The notes under the pieces: generated by a model
Seen by the model: only the letters and a program-made list of their open reading frames with translations
Told to the model about the DNA's origin: nothing
The model's database searches: none
Assembly (NCBI RefSeq): GCF_006716785.1
Contig: NZ_VFPQ01000001.1
Span: forward strand, 4,526,001-4,590,000
From: Thermopolyspora flexuosa
GTDB taxonomy: Bacteria > Actinomycetota > Actinomycetes > Streptosporangiales > Streptosporangiaceae
DNA: 64,000 nucleotides
Reading direction: 5' to 3'
Position numbers and translations under genes: made by a program
Part shown: positions 27,201 to 35,354 of the stretch, piece by piece
How the letters are laid out: each line of letters begins with the position of its first letter
How positions within the stretch are numbered: the stretch's first letter is position 1

Positions 27201-27354
27201 AGGGCCGGTTGCGCTGCGCGGCCGAGAGGACCGCGGGCAGGACGGTGACGAAGTCCCACTCGGCCGAGGAGCTTCTCGACGGTGCGGTGATCGCCTGAAT
27301 GCGATACCAGGGCCCGCTGAGCGGGACGGGTGCCGCCGAAACGCTCGCCTGCAT
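24253..27354 (-). CDS. HerA-like (DUF87) ATPase
   Basis: 1033-residue ATPase of the HerA/FtsK superfamily. N-terminal half (1-360) is unrecognised, perhaps a docking domain; Walker A GATGSGKS at about 372-380; Walker B IIIIEEAHRLL near 611-619; a cysteine cluster CGHECRTGKAC near 748-760; long C-terminal extension of about 270 residues. No membrane helix. It follows a membrane partner gene by 91 bp on the same strand with a GGAGGAG site. HerA-type ATPases move DNA or protein; the context next to duplicated surface-protein genes suggests an export or assembly motor, but that is inference. Confidence 0.8.
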   Translation of the reverse strand: MQASVSAAPVPLSGPWYRIQAITAPSRSSSAEWDFVTVLPAVLSAAQRNRPFVIGWLSRGSGAPLELITNAGPLTPPRPPRRAAVAHEPQPQGPQPLLFPGGARGIPVSDDWLADLADLVWTPCPGRQAPPLGGRREPDPDEIRRPTLFESTLVTLMSRPFAWLVIAEPTDLLDAEVAHLRTQLNVLRQYGDASERSRFDAERAERRMQELDAFREAGLWNVRVLAGAAGYDELRQIAPVLVGSVEMSHHPYRLRSAISSGVNQSSSGQSQGRGIEHAYSFHEALSVTLQDSTDGAASPFAATAGALVALAGLPRREVPGVRVLETGFFDVTSETDERGSDLIELGAIIDGQDREVGTFRVPLSTINRHVFITGATGSGKSQTVRHLLEQLTQAGIPWLAIEPAKSEYAAMAGRVEHLAPLTVINPSAPDNVPISINPLAPEPGYPVQAHIDMVRALFMAAFDAEEPFPQIMSLALQRVYEANGWDVVTGQGIPGAAVAPAVPTLEQLQQHALEVIEEIGYGKEVQADVEGFISLRLRSLRVGSAGRFFEGGHPADIGGLLQRNVVLAIEDVANDEDKAFLMGTLIIRIVEHLRMRARAEQHLERPPTGLQHVIIIEEAHRLLRDRGAGRASTHAVELLAGMLAEIRAYGEGIIVAEQIPTKLVSDVVKNTALKIVHRLPAEDDRRLVGAAMNLSEDQSRQVVSLEPGQAAVFADGMDRPLRIRVPLGEHRERVMLSPIPPIAGRRSAACGHECRTGKACTLFELREADLLAAAPEWAWLRIWVDTLVLAFCVNRTLPGVPRVLAEGWNELPVRRRECMLATLIDKAVSRRAWSLRTCYDPSLLTRKAVEAATALLSPDGERPPVGERPGPAWVIPQVRWLHEVDRLFPYGHPAPNLRSPAPPMEYPLFGTDPTGRPYPHPGVNGSGADGAAGVELLGHRAKALRRHPLSMEVDRNRALAWRVILGDDEHESVQQDIATVAIGVDPRDRVRHVAQMMGAGWLEAVLSWPQRFVLPFESGVDHDAELTFAEQHG

Positions 27355-27445
27355 CTCTCCTCCTGGTGCGCCTGTCGCACCTAAACCTGGGACAACGGAT
27401 CATGCCCGTACGTCGACATTGACGTACTCATTACCCGGCGTCGAC

Positions 27446-29437
27446 TCACCGGTGGGGCTTACGCCAGTCGAGCCGGGGCGGTGGCGGCCCCAGGTTGGGG
27501 GGCGGGCGGTCCTTGGGGTGGGGGTTCCGTTCCCGCTCGGCGGCCTCCATCGCCCGCCGTACCTCCTCGAACTCCCCCAGCGTGGTCTTGGGGAAGGTGA
27601 GGATCGCCGGGTTGGCGTCGGCGAGGCGCACCTGACGGCCCTCGGCGGTGGTGTGCGTGACGATCACCGAGGTGGTCGGAAGCTGCTGGAGCCGCTCCGG
27701 CTCCACCAGGAACTCGCGGGAACGCTGCAGCACCACACGGCCGTTCTCGGCGGCCCCGCCCTCCGGCGGGCCGCCGCCCGCGCTCCCGGCGGTGGTCTCC
27801 AGGGCGGTGCTCGCGCGGCGGCCCCACTCGGTCGACCGGGTGATGTCCTCGGCGAGGTCGCCGCCGCCGGTGCGGGCGGGCTCGCGGGTGGCACCGCCGG
27901 ACACGGTGGAGGTGTACGTCGCGCCCATGCCCTCCGCGGCGGCGCCGGCCGACTCGGTGAAGTGGGCGATCTCGAGGCGGTGCTGGGTGCCGATGTGCTC
28001 GGCCGCCACCCGGGCGTCCTCGGCGTTGCCGAGCCGCATGAACGCGACCGCGGCGTTGCCGCGGCCGAGCCGTTCCCGCACGGTCGGGGTGAGCGCGCGG
28101 TAGGTGAGCACGAGGCCCGCGCGGGCGGTCTCGCACGCGTCCATCAGGCGGTCGAGCACGTCGCCGCGGAGCTTCTCCGCCCCGGCCACGATGATCGTGT
28201 GGTACCAGGGGCGCTCGGACGGCGGGGACTGGCGCAGGATGTGGGTGAGCGCCGCGGCGACGTACGTGCCGAGCACGCGGTTGCCGAACACGCCGGACTG
28301 GCGGTCCATGGACACCACCCGCAGCCGCGCGGGCGGCAGCCGTACCGCGGCGGTGCCGAGCGGTTCGAGCTTGCGGAGCTGCGACTCGAGCGCCCAGGCG
28401 CGCTCGATCACCACGCGGTCGCTCACGCCGCGGCCGAACATGGTGCCGATGCGCTCGAGCTGGTGGGCGGTGAGCAGGCCCTCGCGCAGGTCCTCGCGCG
28501 GGTCGCCGACCTGGGCGAGCGCGCGCAGCGCCGCGGTCACCTGCCGGATCGACGCCTTCTCGCCGAGCACCTCGAGCACCCGCTCCAGGATCGCGTTGTC
28601 GAACGACAGGTCGCGGGTGGTGTGGTGGTCCTCGCTCACGCTCACCACGTGCGCGAGCACGTCGGCGAACGCCTCGGGCTTGAGATCGACGCCGAGGTCG
28701 AGCCGGGGCAGGTCGCCCGGGAGCACCCAGACCAGGGGGTTGTCGCCGCCGCGCCGGGCGAGCTCGATCAGGTCCCTGGCGATCGCCCCCTCGGACAGGT
28801 CGAGCACGGTGATGTGCCCGCCGCTGTACAGCCGGGTCGCGCCGATCAGCGTGACCAGGGCCGACCAGCCGGGGATCGTGCCGCCGGCCACGTCGATGCG
28901 GTCGACCTCGTCGGGTACGGCGACCGCGTACCAGGTCATCTGGTTGTCGTAGATCGCCTTGCGCTCGGCCCACTCGCGGTAACGCTCCGCGTGCTCCTGC
29001 TGGGCACGCACGATCGCCTTGTCACGTTCCTGCCGCAGCCGTTCAAGGCGCTCGGCACGGGCGGCGGCGCGGGCGCGCGCGGCCCGGCCGCCCCGGTAGA
29101 GGTTGTAGCCGGACACGGCGGCGACGCCGCCGGTGGCGAGCGCGCCGACCAGCGCGAAGCGCCAGTCGAGCCATCCGCCCACCCCCGCGACGCAGATCAG
29201 GGCGGTGGCGCCCACCATCACCGCGCGGAGCACGCGGAGGGGACGGTTGAGCAGGTCCTCCTGGAGGCGTTCCCGGCGGAGCCACTCCGGGTCCTCCTCC
29301 GGGATCGGCGGCTCGGTGTCCTCACGGGACGGGCGCTTCGGCGGCGGGCCGGGATCCGGGTGCAGCAGGACATACTGCCAGCCCAGGTAGATGCGGTCCG
29401 CCTGGAGCTGCGCAGCGTCGGGGGGCACGCCGACCAC
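27446..29437 (-). CDS. Membrane-anchored partner of the HerA-like ATPase, degenerate ATPase fold
   Basis: 663 residues. Hydrophilic N-terminus, two membrane helices (about 72-92 and 94-112), a basic coiled coil (112-150), then a domain whose order of motifs resembles coupling ATPases: LVTLIGATRLYSGGHITVLDLSEG, YHTIIVAGAEKL in the Walker B position, VLTYRALTPTVRERL, and AVAFMRLGNAEDARVAAEHIGTQHRLEI. No Walker A (GxxxxGK[ST]) is present and the Walker B acid pair is missing, so it is probably inactive. C-terminal tail proline-rich. GTG 29437 follows GGAGG. Confidence 0.65.
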   Translation of the reverse strand: MVGVPPDAAQLQADRIYLGWQYVLLHPDPGPPPKRPSREDTEPPIPEEDPEWLRRERLQEDLLNRPLRVLRAVMVGATALICVAGVGGWLDWRFALVGALATGGVAAVSGYNLYRGGRAARARAAARAERLERLRQERDKAIVRAQQEHAERYREWAERKAIYDNQMTWYAVAVPDEVDRIDVAGGTIPGWSALVTLIGATRLYSGGHITVLDLSEGAIARDLIELARRGGDNPLVWVLPGDLPRLDLGVDLKPEAFADVLAHVVSVSEDHHTTRDLSFDNAILERVLEVLGEKASIRQVTAALRALAQVGDPREDLREGLLTAHQLERIGTMFGRGVSDRVVIERAWALESQLRKLEPLGTAAVRLPPARLRVVSMDRQSGVFGNRVLGTYVAAALTHILRQSPPSERPWYHTIIVAGAEKLRGDVLDRLMDACETARAGLVLTYRALTPTVRERLGRGNAAVAFMRLGNAEDARVAAEHIGTQHRLEIAHFTESAGAAAEGMGATYTSTVSGGATREPARTGGGDLAEDITRSTEWGRRASTALETTAGSAGGGPPEGGAAENGRVVLQRSREFLVEPERLQQLPTTSVIVTHTTAEGRQVRLADANPAILTFPKTTLGEFEEVRRAMEAAERERNPHPKDRPPPNLGPPPPRLDWRKPHR

Positions 29438-29570
29438 AGAACCTCCGCCTCGTCACGTCCGCCTGCGTGACAGAGTAAGAGCTTGACCTCGCATACGGGC
29501 GGTGTTCGGTCAACAGACTTATTCCGGTGCCACCGCCGGGCAAAGAGCCCGCTCGGTGATGCTTGTCAAC

Positions 29571-29580
29571 TTGGTACCAA
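29571..29580. promoter_or_regulatory. Palindrome TTGGTACCAA in the divergent region before cassette 1
   Basis: A 10-bp perfect palindrome 52 bp upstream of the cassette-1 start, within the 185-bp region shared with the HerA-partner gene. Candidate operator; no second copy seen. Confidence 0.3.
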
Positions 29581-29608
29581 TGCGGCGGATACGTCAAGTC
29601 ACTGCCGT

Positions 29609-29614
29609 TACCCT
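29609..29614 (+). promoter_or_regulatory. TACCCT -10 box of cassette 1
   Basis: TACCCT ends 8 bases before the ATG at 29623, implying leaderless transcription of the A1-B1-C1 operon. The same hexamer and spacing recur before the zinc-ribbon gene (39599-39604). Confidence 0.55.
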
Positions 29615-29622
29615 TGTGTCTC

Positions 29623-30339
29623 ATGACGTCATCCCGTCGCGGCACCCGACGGCGGCGCCCGGTTCTGGTATCGGTGTCCGCCCTGGTCGTCGCCGCGGGA
29701 TCGGTCGCCATCACGGTGCTCGGCGGCTTCGCGGAGGCGCCCGAGAAACCGCCGCCTGCGGTACGGCCCGGCGAGGAGATCGACCAGGACCTGTTCCGGA
29801 CCACGGTGGTGGACGCCGTGGTGCGCACGCTGCCCGGCGGCGATGCGGGTGGCGCGGGCGACGCCGGGGCCTCCGGGTCCGCCGGGGCCGGCCGGACCGT
29901 GCTCGACGTGACGCTCAAGGTCTTCAACAACGCCACCTCGTCGGCGCCGATGCTCTACCTGGAGCGGTCGCTGCTGCGCGTCGCGCCGCCGGAGGGGCGG
30001 CCGCTGCTCGAGGCGCCGCCGTCCGCCCGCGGCGGCGGGACGTCCGCCACCCCGTCGCCGGACGCGAGCGAACCGGCCTGGCGGCACGAAACGTTCATTC
30101 CCGCGCAGGGGGTGGACAGCAGGTTGCTGCCGCCGCAGCTCACCTCCACCGTCGTGCTGCGCTTCTCGGTGCGGGACGGGCTCACCCCGCCCGAGCGGCT
30201 CGTCATCGACTTCGGCGCCTACGAGCTGTACCAGGACTGGTTCACCAAGCGCACGCGGCCCGAGCTGGTCGTCGACGAGGACGAGGAGAAGGTCGTGGCG
30301 GCCCGGGTGACCCTGCCCGTCAAGCGGGGTGAGGGATGA
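29623..30339 (+). CDS. Cassette 1 protein A1: single-pass protein with extracytoplasmic domain
   Basis: 238 residues: a short Arg-rich cytoplasmic N-terminus (RRGTRRRRP), one membrane helix (about 14-35) and an extracytoplasmic beta-rich domain (VLDVTLKVFNNATSSAPM, TSTVVLRFSVRDGLTPPERLVIDFGAYELY) that resembles the DUF4352-like immunoglobulin fold. Function unknown. Paralogue of the protein at 35355, sharing RRRRPVLV.VS, the LGG.EEAP/FAEAP juxtamembrane pattern and overall layout. Its stop overlaps the next start as ATGA. Confidence 0.7.
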   Translation: MTSSRRGTRRRRPVLVSVSALVVAAGSVAITVLGGFAEAPEKPPPAVRPGEEIDQDLFRTTVVDAVVRTLPGGDAGGAGDAGASGSAGAGRTVLDVTLKVFNNATSSAPMLYLERSLLRVAPPEGRPLLEAPPSARGGGTSATPSPDASEPAWRHETFIPAQGVDSRLLPPQLTSTVVLRFSVRDGLTPPERLVIDFGAYELYQDWFTKRTRPELVVDEDEEKVVAARVTLPVKRGEG

Positions 30340-31286
30340 CGCACCGGCCCGCCGCGGCGCCGGGGCTGCCGGAGCACCCGGATCCGCACGCCGCCGCCCC
30401 GCACCCGGCATCGCACGGCCCCGCGGGCCCGCCCGCGCCCGGCCAGGGACCCGCGCCGCATCCGGCCGGTGGCCCGCCGGTCTCCGGCCCCGTGACCGGG
30501 CCGGGCCGTACGGCGACGCGGCCGGAGCCCGGCGCGCCCGCCGGCGCGGCCCCGGCACCGCCCGCCGGCCCGGCCGGGTCCGAGGGCGCCGCGGCCGGCG
30601 GGAGGAAGGGCGCGCGCAGGCGTCCCGCCCGGGCACGGCGGGTGCGGCGGATCGGCAACGCGGTCGCGACGCTGGTCATCATCGCGCTCGCCGCGTACCT
30701 CCACACCCTGGTGCTCACCCCGGACGACCTCGCCGCCCGGCTCACCTCGAGCGCGGCGCCGGGCGAGGTGGCGGAGACCGGCCGGTTCAGCGCGCGCCTC
30801 AACCGGGTGGAGTTCGCCCGGTCGATCGAGCTGCAGACCACCCGGGTGAACGCGGCCACCGGGCAGGAGGAGGTGACCCGGTCCACCCGGATCGAGACCC
30901 CGCACATCTTCGTGATCGCGTCGGTGAGCGCCACGGTGCCGAAGAAGCCGACCAAGCTGGACGAGGCCGGGCTGGAGACCGCCGACGACCTGTTCTTCGT
31001 GGCGACCGACCGGGTGGAGCGGCGGTTCACGCTGGGCGAGGCCTATATCCAGCCCGGGTTCTGGTCGAGCGGGGTGCTCGTCTTCGAGGTGCCGCCCGAG
31101 GTGCTGCCCGGGTCGAAGGTCGTGCTGACCGTGCCGTCCACCAACGGCATCTACGACTCGATCTATCCCCAGCGGTACGACCAGCTGCTTCCGGAGGTCG
31201 CCCTCGATCTCGGCCTCGACGAGGCCAAGGCCAGGTCGGCGGTGGCCGCCGCCAAGGACGTGTATCGGTTGAAGGCCGCGGAGTGA
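30336..31286 (+). CDS. Cassette 1 protein B1: Pro-rich cytoplasmic arm, one helix, outer domain
   Basis: 316 residues: about 100 Pro/Gly/Ala-rich residues, a basic stop-transfer (KGARRRPARARRVRR), a helix (107-127), then an extracytoplasmic domain with TSSAAPGEV, HIFVIASVSATVP, SSGVLVFEVPPEVLPGSKV and LDLGLDEAKARS..AAKDVYRLK. Paralogue of the protein at 36026, which has matching TSSGAVGEEV, GLIVFEVPPSALPGA and AIDLGLDAAATRSVKDVYEVR. DUF4352-like fold is my reading; function unknown. The 4-base overlap with A1 and 4-base gap to C1 show a tight operon. Confidence 0.7.
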   Translation: MTHRPAAAPGLPEHPDPHAAAPHPASHGPAGPPAPGQGPAPHPAGGPPVSGPVTGPGRTATRPEPGAPAGAAPAPPAGPAGSEGAAAGGRKGARRRPARARRVRRIGNAVATLVIIALAAYLHTLVLTPDDLAARLTSSAAPGEVAETGRFSARLNRVEFARSIELQTTRVNAATGQEEVTRSTRIETPHIFVIASVSATVPKKPTKLDEAGLETADDLFFVATDRVERRFTLGEAYIQPGFWSSGVLVFEVPPEVLPGSKVVLTVPSTNGIYDSIYPQRYDQLLPEVALDLGLDEAKARSAVAAAKDVYRLKAAE

Positions 31287-31290
31287 GCCG

Positions 31291-33867
31291 GTGAACCAGA
31301 AGTCCTCCGGTCGCGACCAGTCCCCTCGCCCGGATCGGCACGGTGGCCGTCCGGGTGACGGCCCGTCCCGTCCCGGGCCGGGCGAGGCCCACGACTCGGG
31401 CCGGTGCACGCCCTCGCAGCGACCTCGTCGCCCCGTGCCGCCCGACGTGCGGGTCTGGCCGCCGTTGCCGAAGGATCAGCCGGAGCCGGAGGACTCCGGC
31501 CCGTCCACGCAGCCGTTCCCGGTCCTCGAGGACGACGAGCCCGCCGCGGCCGCGACCGGCTCGTCCGCGCCGGTTCCGGATGAGGCCGCAGCACCCGCCT
31601 CCCGGCCTGGCCACGCCACCCCGGCCGAGTCGCCGTCCGCCGCTCCTCCTCCGGCTGCCTCGCCTCCGCCTGCGCCGTCTCCGGCCGCTCCTCCGCCGCC
31701 TGCGCCGCCTCCGGCCGCCGCGGCCCCGGGGACACCCCCGGCCGGACCGCGCACGCCTGACGCGTCCGATCGCCCGGCGTACCGGCCGGAACCCTCCGGC
31801 GCGGAGACCGGTCCGGCAACCGCCGAGCACCCCGCGCCCGGGATGCGCACGGAGCCGCCCGGCCCGGCGGCCCGCCGTCCTGCACCGCCCGGCGGACCCG
31901 TACCCGGCCACGCCGGGACGGGCGCGCCTCTCGGCCCCGGCGCCCCGGGGCCGGGCGTGCCGGGCGCACCCGCGTTCGGCCCCGGGGTCGCCGAGGGCGC
32001 ACACCCCGGCGCCCGTACCCCGGACGCCCCGATCGGCGGCGTCCCGGGCGCACCCGGACCGGTGGGCCATGCCGCGCACGGAGGCCCTGGGCTACCGGGT
32101 CCAGGCGGGTCCACGCCGGTACCCGGGCCGGGTCTTGGCGCTGAAGGCCGGCCTGCCGGAAGACCGGGCTCGGGAGGCGGCCTTGGCCCGGGCATGCCCG
32201 CGCCGGGCCGCGGCGCTCATGACGTTCCGGGTGCCTGGAGTACGGGCCACCCGGATCACCGCCGACCCGCGCCTGGGCCGGGGAGTCCTGCGGCCGGACG
32301 CCGTGGTGCCGAAGGCTCCGCATCGGGTGCCCAGGCCATGGGCACGGCAGGGCTTGGCGCGCCGGGATCCGCAGGGCGGGCCGCCCCGCGGCCGGGCGCC
32401 CCGGGTACGGGCTTCCCCGACCGACCGCATTCCTTCGCCGGACCGGCGGCCCCAGGTGCGGCACCCGGTGCTCCCGGTGCCGTCACGTCGGACGTCCCAC
32501 CACGCGGCGCTCCGGACCAGGGTGCGCTCCGGCCGCCGACTCCCTCCGGTACGGCGGGCCACGCGGCCGGGGGCCCGAGCCCGGGCGCGGCCGTACCCGG
32601 ACCAACGCGTGCCGGGGGGCCAGGCCATGCCACCGGCACGCCGGGCGCGGCCGTACCCGGGCCGACGGCTTTTCCGGGGGAAGCCGCACCCGCCGCACCG
32701 CCTCGCGGTACCGTGCCGCCCGTCACGACGCCGACCGGCATCTCCATGACGGCCCCGCCGGTCCCTGGCATGCCCTCGGCCGCGAAGTGGGTGTCCGGTG
32801 GCGGGCCGGACACGCGTCCGGTCGATCGCCCCGGATCGGAAGCACAACCGGCCCGGCCGCCACAGGCCGGAGGAGCACCCACCGGACCGGCCTCCCCCGG
32901 CCTGCTCACCGGAGCGCACCCGCAGGCCGCGCCGCACGCCACGCCCGCCGCACAGCCGCACCGCCCTGGCCCGGATGGGCGAGGTGACCTCGACGACGGC
33001 GGACCGGCCACCACACCGGTGACCATGCGCTCCGGCACCGGGCCCGGCATCCCGCCCGGCGGGCCGACCGCACCGCAGGGTGTACGGCCCGGCGGTCCAT
33101 CGCAGGCGGATTCCGGCCCGGCCGGAAGGGCCGCCGCGCCTCACCCGGCGGGTGGCGCGTCGTCCGGGCGGCCCGTGCATTCCGCGCACGGCGCGACCCA
33201 CCCCACCCCGCCTCCGGCCGGTGGAGTGGCCTCCGCCGTACGCCCCGGCGAGGCGGCCGACGGGGAGTCGCGCCCCGCGCCTGCCCATGACGGTGAGGGG
33301 CCGGACGCAGGGCCGCCCGCGGTCGTGGCCCAGGACGGCGGCCGGGCGCAGGCGAAGCGGAGGCGTGGCCTGCCCGCGCCCGCGCGGCTCGCGGTGCTGG
33401 GGGTGGCCGCGGTCGTGCTCGGCACGGCGACCGTGGGCGTCCAGATGTGGGACCGGTCGCAGTGGGTGGCGGAGCGCTACCCGGCGGAGGACGTGCGGGA
33501 GGTGCGGGCCGGCGAGCCGGTGTCCTGGTCGGGCATGCGCTGGTCGGTGGAGGTGACCCGGGTGCCGCGCCCGAACGGGAAGCCGGGGCGGGTCATGCTC
33601 CAGGTCACGGTCGAGCTGACCCCGGAGGAGCAGAAGGCGATCGAGGACTTCCTGCAGCCGACGATCGAGCTCCGCGACACGACCGGGCGCAGCTGGGTGA
33701 CGATCGTCCCGTCCGAGGGCTCGGTGTACCGCGGTGACCTGAAGGTGGGCGAGACCGCGCGGATGACCGCCTACGGCGTGGTGCCGGAGGAGCTGGAGAA
33801 GACCGCGAAGGTGGCGCTCGTCTACTCGAGCGCGTCGGGCTCGGACGTGCTCCTGTTCAGCCGCTGA
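31291..33867 (+). CDS. Cassette 1 protein C1: giant Pro/Gly/Ala-rich arm, one helix, outer domain
   Basis: 858 residues. Roughly 1-690 is low-complexity Pro/Gly/Ala/Thr without repeats of fixed length, preceded by nothing recognisable; a basic stretch (KRRRGLPAPAR), one membrane helix (about 700-718) and a 140-residue outer domain (EVRAGEPVSWSGMRWSVEVTRV, RVMLQVTVELTPEEQ, GETARMTAYGVVPEELEKTAKVALVYSSASG) like that of C2. The arm is cytoplasmic by the positive-inside rule. GTG 31291. Its last 46 bases overlap the convergent gene D1. Confidence 0.7.
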   Translation: MNQKSSGRDQSPRPDRHGGRPGDGPSRPGPGEAHDSGRCTPSQRPRRPVPPDVRVWPPLPKDQPEPEDSGPSTQPFPVLEDDEPAAAATGSSAPVPDEAAAPASRPGHATPAESPSAAPPPAASPPPAPSPAAPPPPAPPPAAAAPGTPPAGPRTPDASDRPAYRPEPSGAETGPATAEHPAPGMRTEPPGPAARRPAPPGGPVPGHAGTGAPLGPGAPGPGVPGAPAFGPGVAEGAHPGARTPDAPIGGVPGAPGPVGHAAHGGPGLPGPGGSTPVPGPGLGAEGRPAGRPGSGGGLGPGMPAPGRGAHDVPGAWSTGHPDHRRPAPGPGSPAAGRRGAEGSASGAQAMGTAGLGAPGSAGRAAPRPGAPGTGFPDRPHSFAGPAAPGAAPGAPGAVTSDVPPRGAPDQGALRPPTPSGTAGHAAGGPSPGAAVPGPTRAGGPGHATGTPGAAVPGPTAFPGEAAPAAPPRGTVPPVTTPTGISMTAPPVPGMPSAAKWVSGGGPDTRPVDRPGSEAQPARPPQAGGAPTGPASPGLLTGAHPQAAPHATPAAQPHRPGPDGRGDLDDGGPATTPVTMRSGTGPGIPPGGPTAPQGVRPGGPSQADSGPAGRAAAPHPAGGASSGRPVHSAHGATHPTPPPAGGVASAVRPGEAADGESRPAPAHDGEGPDAGPPAVVAQDGGRAQAKRRRGLPAPARLAVLGVAAVVLGTATVGVQMWDRSQWVAERYPAEDVREVRAGEPVSWSGMRWSVEVTRVPRPNGKPGRVMLQVTVELTPEEQKAIEDFLQPTIELRDTTGRSWVTIVPSEGSVYRGDLKVGETARMTAYGVVPEELEKTAKVALVYSSASGSDVLLFSR

Positions 33868-35204
33868 CGGGTCGCCGACAGGTCGAAGGTCGCGGCGAGC
33901 AGGCACAGCAGCAGCGTCATGAACAGCAGGTCCACGCCGAACCGGACCGGGATCTGGTACACCTCCCACTCGAGCTGCCGGTGGGCGGTGCCGATCAGGT
34001 AGTAGGCGCCGCGCTCGACGTACCCGGCGCCGACCGACAACGCCACGTGGCAGAGGCAGGCCATCGCGAACAGCGGCGCCCCGCCGCGCACGACGAACCG
34101 CAGCGCGTTGAGCAGCGGCGGCCACTTGTCGAGGCCGAGCCGTACCGTGAGGTGACCGGCGCTGCGCCGGGTGAGCTCGTGGGTGCGCTCCTCGACGAAC
34201 GAGCCGACGCGCTCCAGCCGGGTGCCCTTGATGACGTCGCGCACGTCCTCCGAGTACGGCCCGAAGACGAGGATGGCGAGGGTGAGCCAGATCAGCGTCG
34301 GCACCACCACGTCCATCACGTGCGGGCGGATCTCGCCCAGCAGGCTCCAGAACGTCTCCCAGCCCGGTACGGCCTGCTCGAGCTGCGCCCACGCGTCGTT
34401 CCACCACTGGGCCACGGTGCGCTGCGCGAGCCAGCTCTTGCCCGCCGAGGACGACTCGACGATCACGGCGAGGCTGTAGAAGGTGAAGGTGATCTCGCAG
34501 AAGGCGAGCGCGAAGGAGAGCACGGTGCCGCCGCCCCGGCGCTCGTACAGCAGCATCACCAGGTACCGCAGGACGAACGCGACCACCGTGAAGATCAGGG
34601 CGATGCGGACGTCCATGACGAGGTTGGTGCCCGCGTCCGGCGGCTCCGGCGGCGGGGTGTTCCCGCCCCCGTCGAGCGCGTTCATGATCAGCGCGGCCTG
34701 GTAGCGGTCGTACTGCTCGGCGTACCGCTCCATGTCGGCGTCGGCGAACTCGCGGGCGTCGTCGACGAACCATCCCCAGGCGAGGTAGACGGCCGCGAAC
34801 GGCACGATCGCCCGCCCTATGCCGCCGAGGAAGGGTTCGCGCTCGTCACTGCCCTCGGCACGCCGTGCCCGGATCTCCATCAGCGCGCCGCGCACCGAGT
34901 GCAGCATGCCGATCGTCACGACCATGGTCGCCATGACCATGACGATGAAGAGGAACATGACCCCGGCGAGCCGCCACTCCCGCCCCGGCCCGTGCGAGAA
35001 CTCCGACCCGGCGACGGTCAGCACGAACCGGAGCAGCTCCCCGACGCTGAACCAGATCGACATCGGCAACAGGCAGCGCACCCACAGCCGCAGCGTGTGC
35101 AGCGGGAGCGCGTACGGCGAGACCAGCCACGCCTTCGGTCGGCTCCTCGGCCCGGCGGCGGGCTCGCCCCGCGATACCGTTGCCAACCCCGACGATCCAG
35201 ACAT
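33822..35204 (-). CDS. Cassette 1 protein D1: polytopic membrane protein
   Basis: 460 residues with about eight predicted membrane helices (for example LFIVMVMATMVVTIGML, IALIFTVVAFVLRYLVMLLY, VVPTLIWLTLAILVF, LLFMTLLLCLLAATFDL). Paralogue of the protein at 38089: shared blocks include FIVMVM..MVVTIGM, YLAWGW..DD.R.F, QWWNDAW, GTRLE, VRGGAPLF.M and LCLLAATFDL. No known family recognised. ATG 35204 lies 7 bases after TAGCAT (35212-35217); an ATG three codons earlier is less likely. Faces operon A1-B1-C1 tail to tail. Confidence 0.7.
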   Translation of the reverse strand: MSGSSGLATVSRGEPAAGPRSRPKAWLVSPYALPLHTLRLWVRCLLPMSIWFSVGELLRFVLTVAGSEFSHGPGREWRLAGVMFLFIVMVMATMVVTIGMLHSVRGALMEIRARRAEGSDEREPFLGGIGRAIVPFAAVYLAWGWFVDDAREFADADMERYAEQYDRYQAALIMNALDGGGNTPPPEPPDAGTNLVMDVRIALIFTVVAFVLRYLVMLLYERRGGGTVLSFALAFCEITFTFYSLAVIVESSSAGKSWLAQRTVAQWWNDAWAQLEQAVPGWETFWSLLGEIRPHVMDVVVPTLIWLTLAILVFGPYSEDVRDVIKGTRLERVGSFVEERTHELTRRSAGHLTVRLGLDKWPPLLNALRFVVRGGAPLFAMACLCHVALSVGAGYVERGAYYLIGTAHRQLEWEVYQIPVRFGVDLLFMTLLLCLLAATFDLSATRQRLNRSTSEPDALE

Positions 35205-35354
35205 CCGGACCATGCTAGCGACGCGTCATCCACCGTCGCAGCCGCATCGACCGGCCCGTTCGCCACCGTTCTCACGAGCGCATTCGGAACAAAGGGCGGC
35301 GAATTAGTGAAAACACCTCGGGCCGCAGTGACCTCGGCCACTACCATCGACCGC
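35205..35354. promoter_or_regulatory. Divergent promoter region D1 / A2
   Basis: 150 bp with two leaderless-type -10 boxes: TAGCAT (35212-35217, minus strand) for D1 and TACCAT (35343-35348, plus strand) for A2, each 6-7 bases from its start codon. The segment around 35280-35320 is relatively A/T rich. Confidence 0.5.

Noticed and set aside
23101-27384. A 1427-codon open frame on the plus strand, antisense to murT and the HerA-like gene
   Set aside because: High GC makes long antisense frames common. Its translation is Arg/His/Gly/Ala-rich with no domain, while the minus strand encodes well-conserved proteins throughout.
27299-29470. A 723-codon plus-strand frame opposite the HerA-partner gene
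   Set aside because: Same antisense-shadow composition, no start with a ribosome site, no recognisable motif.
31343-32749. A second long frame inside the C1 arm, shifted by one base
   Set aside because: It arises from the low-complexity Pro/Gly/Ala codons; no helix, no motif and no ribosome site. The C1 frame continues into a real membrane helix and outer domain.
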